Under the pieces are notes generated by a model. The model had not been told where the DNA came from, did not search any database, and saw only the letters and a list, made by a program, of their open reading frames with translations. Positions 61,264 to 64,000 of a stretch of 64,000 nucleotides of DNA are shown here, in pieces (position 1 is the stretch's first letter; each line of letters starts with the position of its first letter). A program made the position numbers and the translations under genes. This DNA comes from DATBED01 sp036276195 (GTDB lineage Bacteria; Patescibacteriota; Saccharimonadia; Saccharimonadales; UBA4665): NCBI GenBank assembly GCA_036276195.1, contig DATBED010000042.1:1-64000 (forward strand). Reading direction: 5' to 3'.

Positions 61264-62784
61264 ATGGAAAACCTGGCCGTAGCAGCCGCACCAAACCAAC
61301 ATCTTACGCTAGTCGAAGATATCGAAACCGGGCCACCCGTGTTGCCTCTAGTTTTTGAATCGACCCGTCTAGATGTTGAGGAACTCGTGCGGCATCGATC
61401 AGACCGCTTTATTGGCGAGGCGCTGGTTGGCCACGAAGTAGTCGTGTCGTCCGAGCTGAAAACTGAAGACAGAAATGACTCTTTAAGAGACGCGATTCAC
61501 CGCGGCGCCGCAGGCGACCCGGTGGCTGACGCCTTATGCGAAGACAGCATAATCGCCGATGTCGGCGAGAGAATTATAAAGGTCGGCGATGTCACCAAAG
61601 TACTAGAAGTGATTACTGACTCTAACGAGACTCATCAGCATGGCCAGACTGGCCGTCAAAGGCAGGCCAATGCACTACGCTCAGCGGGAGGCTGGCAAAT
61701 GCTGGGTCGGTTCGGGGCCAATGCGCGCAATTTCTTCCGTATCGATACTTACAGAATGATGGGATTGCTTGAAGACTACAGGGCGATAGTATTTGAACTC
61801 ATGCCTCGAGACATCATGACCACAAAAGAGCTAGACAAGAACCACTTCTTTACCAAAACAATGAGCATCTCCGTACAATCCACTACGGTCGAAGAGGGAG
61901 CATTAGAAATAGAAACTGCACTGGTGGCAGGAGTCAAAAAGCCTGGCGCTGAGCCGCATGACGTCGAGATGGTAGACTCCACGGTGGAAAGCTGGGGCCT
62001 TGACTGGAAGGGTAAGACCACTACCGAGAAAATCAATATAGTCGTGTTGGTTCACAAAAGTTTAACCCCAAACGGCATCATAGACATCGTAAAGCACATG
62101 GATGATCTCAATGGCGGCACCTTCTTCGGTGAAGATCGCCCACGCCAGAGTTACCTTGAGTATCTTGAGTTTTGCCGTGAAAGAAAGGCCGCCTTTTGGC
62201 CAAAGGTTCAGGCAATCAAAGCAGAACTCTATTCTAGGAAGGCCGAAGCAACGACTGACCCAGCGGGCGCCGAACTACTTGATGAAATTTCCGAGAAGCA
62301 CATGGTCGAAAAGGCCGTTGAGGATATTTCAATCGACCCCATGGTTTTCGGTCCGGTATCGGCCGTCCAAATTGTTGAAGCCCGGCACTATAAGGCTATA
62401 GGCAATTATGAGAGGGCTTGTCTGGCTACTCAAGAAGCAATTGAGAATGCCGATTCAGGTGCGTGCAATGGTATCAAAAAGAAAGGCAGGCGCTCTCGTC
62501 GTAAGCATGGTTTGGACAGCGACTTTGATGATTTGAGCTTCAACTTTGGTGAGGATGAATCAAATAACGACGATGAGAGCGGAGTTTGCAAAGAGACGAA
62601 GGATGGTGACGAGAAGAAGTGCCCGGAGTGTAAGAAAAAAGTCAAAGCCATAGTTCCCAAAAAGGGCGGAACAATATATTGCGATCAGAAAGGGTGTAAG
62701 CTGGAAGCTCCTGAATGGCTTATAGAAGCTCGAATACGCAATAATGCCACCACCAAAAAAAGGTGGATTTACAGCATTACCTAG
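61264..62784 (+). CDS. Unknown riboswitch-controlled protein with C-terminal zinc ribbon
   Basis: I do not recognise this 506-residue protein. The first 100 residues are acidic; the middle (about 130-340) is well folded in appearance, with WQMLGRFGANARNFFRIDTY, MPRDIMTTKELDKNHFFTKT and VLVHKSLTPNGIIDIVKHMD. A charged linker (KKKGRRSRRKHGLDSDFDDL) leads to a four-cysteine zinc ribbon, CPEC (453-456) with Cys473 and Cys478. No signal peptide or membrane segment is visible. It is neither a cobalamin transporter nor a cobalamin enzyme by motifs I can see. Its leader has a cobalamin riboswitch, so its level should respond to cobalamin. NadD-like gene follows after 21 bases with its own -10 box. 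Confidence 0.8.
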   Translation: MENLAVAAAPNQHLTLVEDIETGPPVLPLVFESTRLDVEELVRHRSDRFIGEALVGHEVVVSSELKTEDRNDSLRDAIHRGAAGDPVADALCEDSIIADVGERIIKVGDVTKVLEVITDSNETHQHGQTGRQRQANALRSAGGWQMLGRFGANARNFFRIDTYRMMGLLEDYRAIVFELMPRDIMTTKELDKNHFFTKTMSISVQSTTVEEGALEIETALVAGVKKPGAEPHDVEMVDSTVESWGLDWKGKTTTEKINIVVLVHKSLTPNGIIDIVKHMDDLNGGTFFGEDRPRQSYLEYLEFCRERKAAFWPKVQAIKAELYSRKAEATTDPAGAELLDEISEKHMVEKAVEDISIDPMVFGPVSAVQIVEARHYKAIGNYERACLATQEAIENADSGACNGIKKKGRRSRRKHGLDSDFDDLSFNFGEDESNNDDESGVCKETKDGDEKKCPECKKKVKAIVPKKGGTIYCDQKGCKLEAPEWLIEARIRNNATTKKRWIYSIT

Positions 62785-62793
62785 CCGAGAAGT

Positions 62794-62799
62794 TATAAT
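62794..62799 (+). promoter_or_regulatory. -10 box of the NadD-like gene
   Basis: TATAAT, six bases before the ATG at 62806, without a ribosome site. TTTACA (62768-62773) has a 20-base spacer, longer than usual. Confidence 0.5.
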
Positions 62800-62805
62800 T
62801 GATTC

Positions 62806-63396
62806 ATGGCTAGGATTGGGATTTACGCCGGAACGTTTGATCCGGTGCACAGCGGGCACATGGCCTTCGCGCTGCAGGCGCTGCGGGCGGCCAAGCTCGA
62901 CCAGGTCTATTTTTTGCCCGAGCGGCGGCCGCGCAATAAACAGCAGGTCGAGCACTTCGGCCACCGCGTGGGCATGCTCAACCGGGCGACCAAACCCTAC
63001 CCCGAGTTCGAGGTGCTGGAGCTGGTCGACGTCAGCTTCAGTGTTGAACGCACATTGTCTTTTCTGCAGGGCTTGTTCCCAGATGATGACCTGGTGTTTT
63101 TATTTGGCTCGGATATAATCCCCAACTTGGCCGAGTGGCCACATGCCGATAAGTTACTCGAATCTAGTGAGCTGGTTATTGGCTTGCGGTTTAAGGATGA
63201 TCGGGCGACGATTCACAAAATTGTCGAGAGCTGGCAGGTACAGCCCCAGACCGTAACAATTTTTGAAAGCTTTGCGCCCGAAGTATCATCTGGCAAGGTC
63301 CGCGAAGCTTTGCGCAAGCGACAAGCGGCCGCAGGCTTGCTCAAAAGCGTGGAGCGCTACAGCGACCACCACTGGCTCTATGTTTCCCTAGCCTAA
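62806..63396 (+). CDS. nadD: NadD-like nucleotidyltransferase
   Basis: A 196-residue nucleotidyltransferase of the NadD type, which adenylylates nicotinate mononucleotide in NAD synthesis. GTFDPVHSGH (residues 9-18) is the ATP-binding motif, VYFLPERRPRNKQ follows, and SSGKVREALRKRQ near residue 165 is the second nucleotide motif. The middle, VFLFGSDIIPNLAEW, fits the family. Other members of the cytidylyltransferase-like superfamily (for example pantetheine-phosphate adenylyltransferase) fit less well. It converges on the DsbA-like gene with adjoining stops. Confidence 0.85.
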   Translation: MARIGIYAGTFDPVHSGHMAFALQALRAAKLDQVYFLPERRPRNKQQVEHFGHRVGMLNRATKPYPEFEVLELVDVSFSVERTLSFLQGLFPDDDLVFLFGSDIIPNLAEWPHADKLLESSELVIGLRFKDDRATIHKIVESWQVQPQTVTIFESFAPEVSSGKVREALRKRQAAAGLLKSVERYSDHHWLYVSLA

Positions 63397-64000
63397 TTAT
63401 TTTTTAGTTTGGGCCGTGGTGCCGGTGTTGGCGGGCGTTGAAGTAGTAGAAGTATTACCCGCCTTTTTGGCAATCTCGGCCTTAATGACTTGCTCGAAAG
63501 CTGGCACGCTTTCGCCAACTTGAATTTGTTTGCCATCCAGGTAAAACGTTGGCGTGCCAGTAATGCCCAACTTGTTCCCCTGGGCCATATCGGCGTTGAT
63601 TAGGTTATTAACTTGAGTTGAAGCGTAATCCGACTTAAATTGCGTTACGTTAAGGCCGAGTTGTTGGGCTAATTGGTCAAAAAGGCTGCTTGGGTCGCTG
63701 GCACTGGTCCACTGGCTCTGGCTCTCGTACAAAGCGTCGTGCATCTGCCAGAATTTACCTTGCAAAGCGGCCGCTTCGGCAGCCCGGGCACCGGCAAAGG
63801 CGTTTTGGTGAATGCTGACCAGCGGGAAGTTGCTGAACTGGAAGGTTATTTGCTTGTCGAATTCCTGCTCGACTTGCTTAACAATCGGAAAATACTGGCC
63901 GCAATAAGGGCACTCATAGTCGCCGTACTCCTGCAGTAAAATGCCATCTTGGCCCTGGCCCTCGACATGGTGCGTTAAAGTACCGGCCTTTCCATTAGAG
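63397..64000 (-). CDS. DsbA-like thioredoxin-fold protein (partial, runs off window)
   Basis: The frame is open from the window edge to 63397 with its start beyond 64000, giving at least 200 codons. Near the edge EYGDYECPYCGQYFP carries the CxxC redox pair, and TGTPTFYLDGKQI holds the cis-proline. This is the DsbA/thioredoxin_4 layout for disulfide exchange in exported proteins. The C-terminus is Thr/Ala-rich (NTSTTSTPANTGTTAQTKK). An N-terminal membrane anchor or signal is probably outside the window. It may fold cysteine-containing exported proteins such as those at 7592-13181. Confidence 0.85.
   Translation of the reverse strand, partial: SNGKAGTLTHHVEGQGQDGILLQEYGDYECPYCGQYFPIVKQVEQEFDKQITFQFSNFPLVSIHQNAFAGARAAEAAALQGKFWQMHDALYESQSQWTSASDPSSLFDQLAQQLGLNVTQFKSDYASTQVNNLINADMAQGNKLGITGTPTFYLDGKQIQVGESVPAFEQVIKAEIAKKAGNTSTTSTPANTGTTAQTKK

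Overview
The window looks like chromosome of a Patescibacteria (CPR) organism, most likely a Saccharibacteria (TM7) relative. The reasons are the replication-origin region with compact single-copy genes, a type IV secretion locus of PrgI, TraC-like and VirB4 proteins as described from these genomes, a two-copy YfhO membrane protein, a large envelope-polysaccharide cluster and no biosynthetic gene cluster of a free-living bacterium. TGA is used as a stop (for example 4942-4944), so it is not a TGA-glycine lineage. This assignment is inference from gene content; no rRNA or tRNA gene was seen.

Layout. 1-2330: a long palindrome, an unknown 442-residue protein and a RelE/Xre toxin-antitoxin pair. 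2385-14517: type IV secretion genes (PrgI, TraC-like, VirB4), a RelBE-type pair inserted at the 3' end of virB4, then three exported or membrane-anchored proteins, two of which carry cell-wall-hydrolase motifs. 14530-21450: origin region, with recF, a Phd/VapC pair, dnaN and dnaA on the minus strand and rpmH, rnpA, yidC and khpB on the plus strand; oriC lies between dnaA and rpmH. 21447-38166: glycosyltransferases, GDP-rhamnose genes (gmd, rmd), two more VapC modules, a Wzm/Wzt polysaccharide exporter, and an aminotransferase/formyltransferase pair. 38177-46530: a secreted lysozyme-like protein, its membrane-anchored neighbour, a head-to-head YfhO pair and a dolichyl-phosphate-mannose-type transferase. 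46572-56492: GtrA, rmlADCB, manC, a MazF module, manB, glmS and a glycosyltransferase. 56763-59961: initiating sugar transferase, Wzy/ligase and GtrA. 60036-64000: small regulators, a cobalamin riboswitch in front of an unknown zinc-ribbon protein, a NadD-like enzyme and a partial DsbA-like protein.

How it works together. ManB and ManC make GDP-mannose, which Gmd and Rmd turn into GDP-D-rhamnose. RmlABCD make dTDP-L-rhamnose, and the RmlB product can be diverted by the DegT aminotransferase and the VioF-like enzyme to a formamido-dideoxyhexose. Many glycosyltransferases assemble these on a lipid carrier, and Wzm/Wzt exports the product. The secretion locus plausibly delivers or positions wall-degrading proteins, which would suit an episymbiotic life.

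The most unusual signals are: a cobalamin riboswitch with a ribosome-site-sequestering hairpin controlling an unrecognised protein; a dispersed palindromic element in three copies (one in the T4SS operon, one at oriC, one after a glycosyltransferase) with a covarying stem pair and an almost invariant 39-nt loop; a 33-bp direct repeat showing that a toxin-antitoxin module was inserted into the end of virB4; six toxin-antitoxin modules in 64 kb, two with a shared operator; and a recurrent -10 box six to nine bases before the start codon, implying many leaderless mRNAs.
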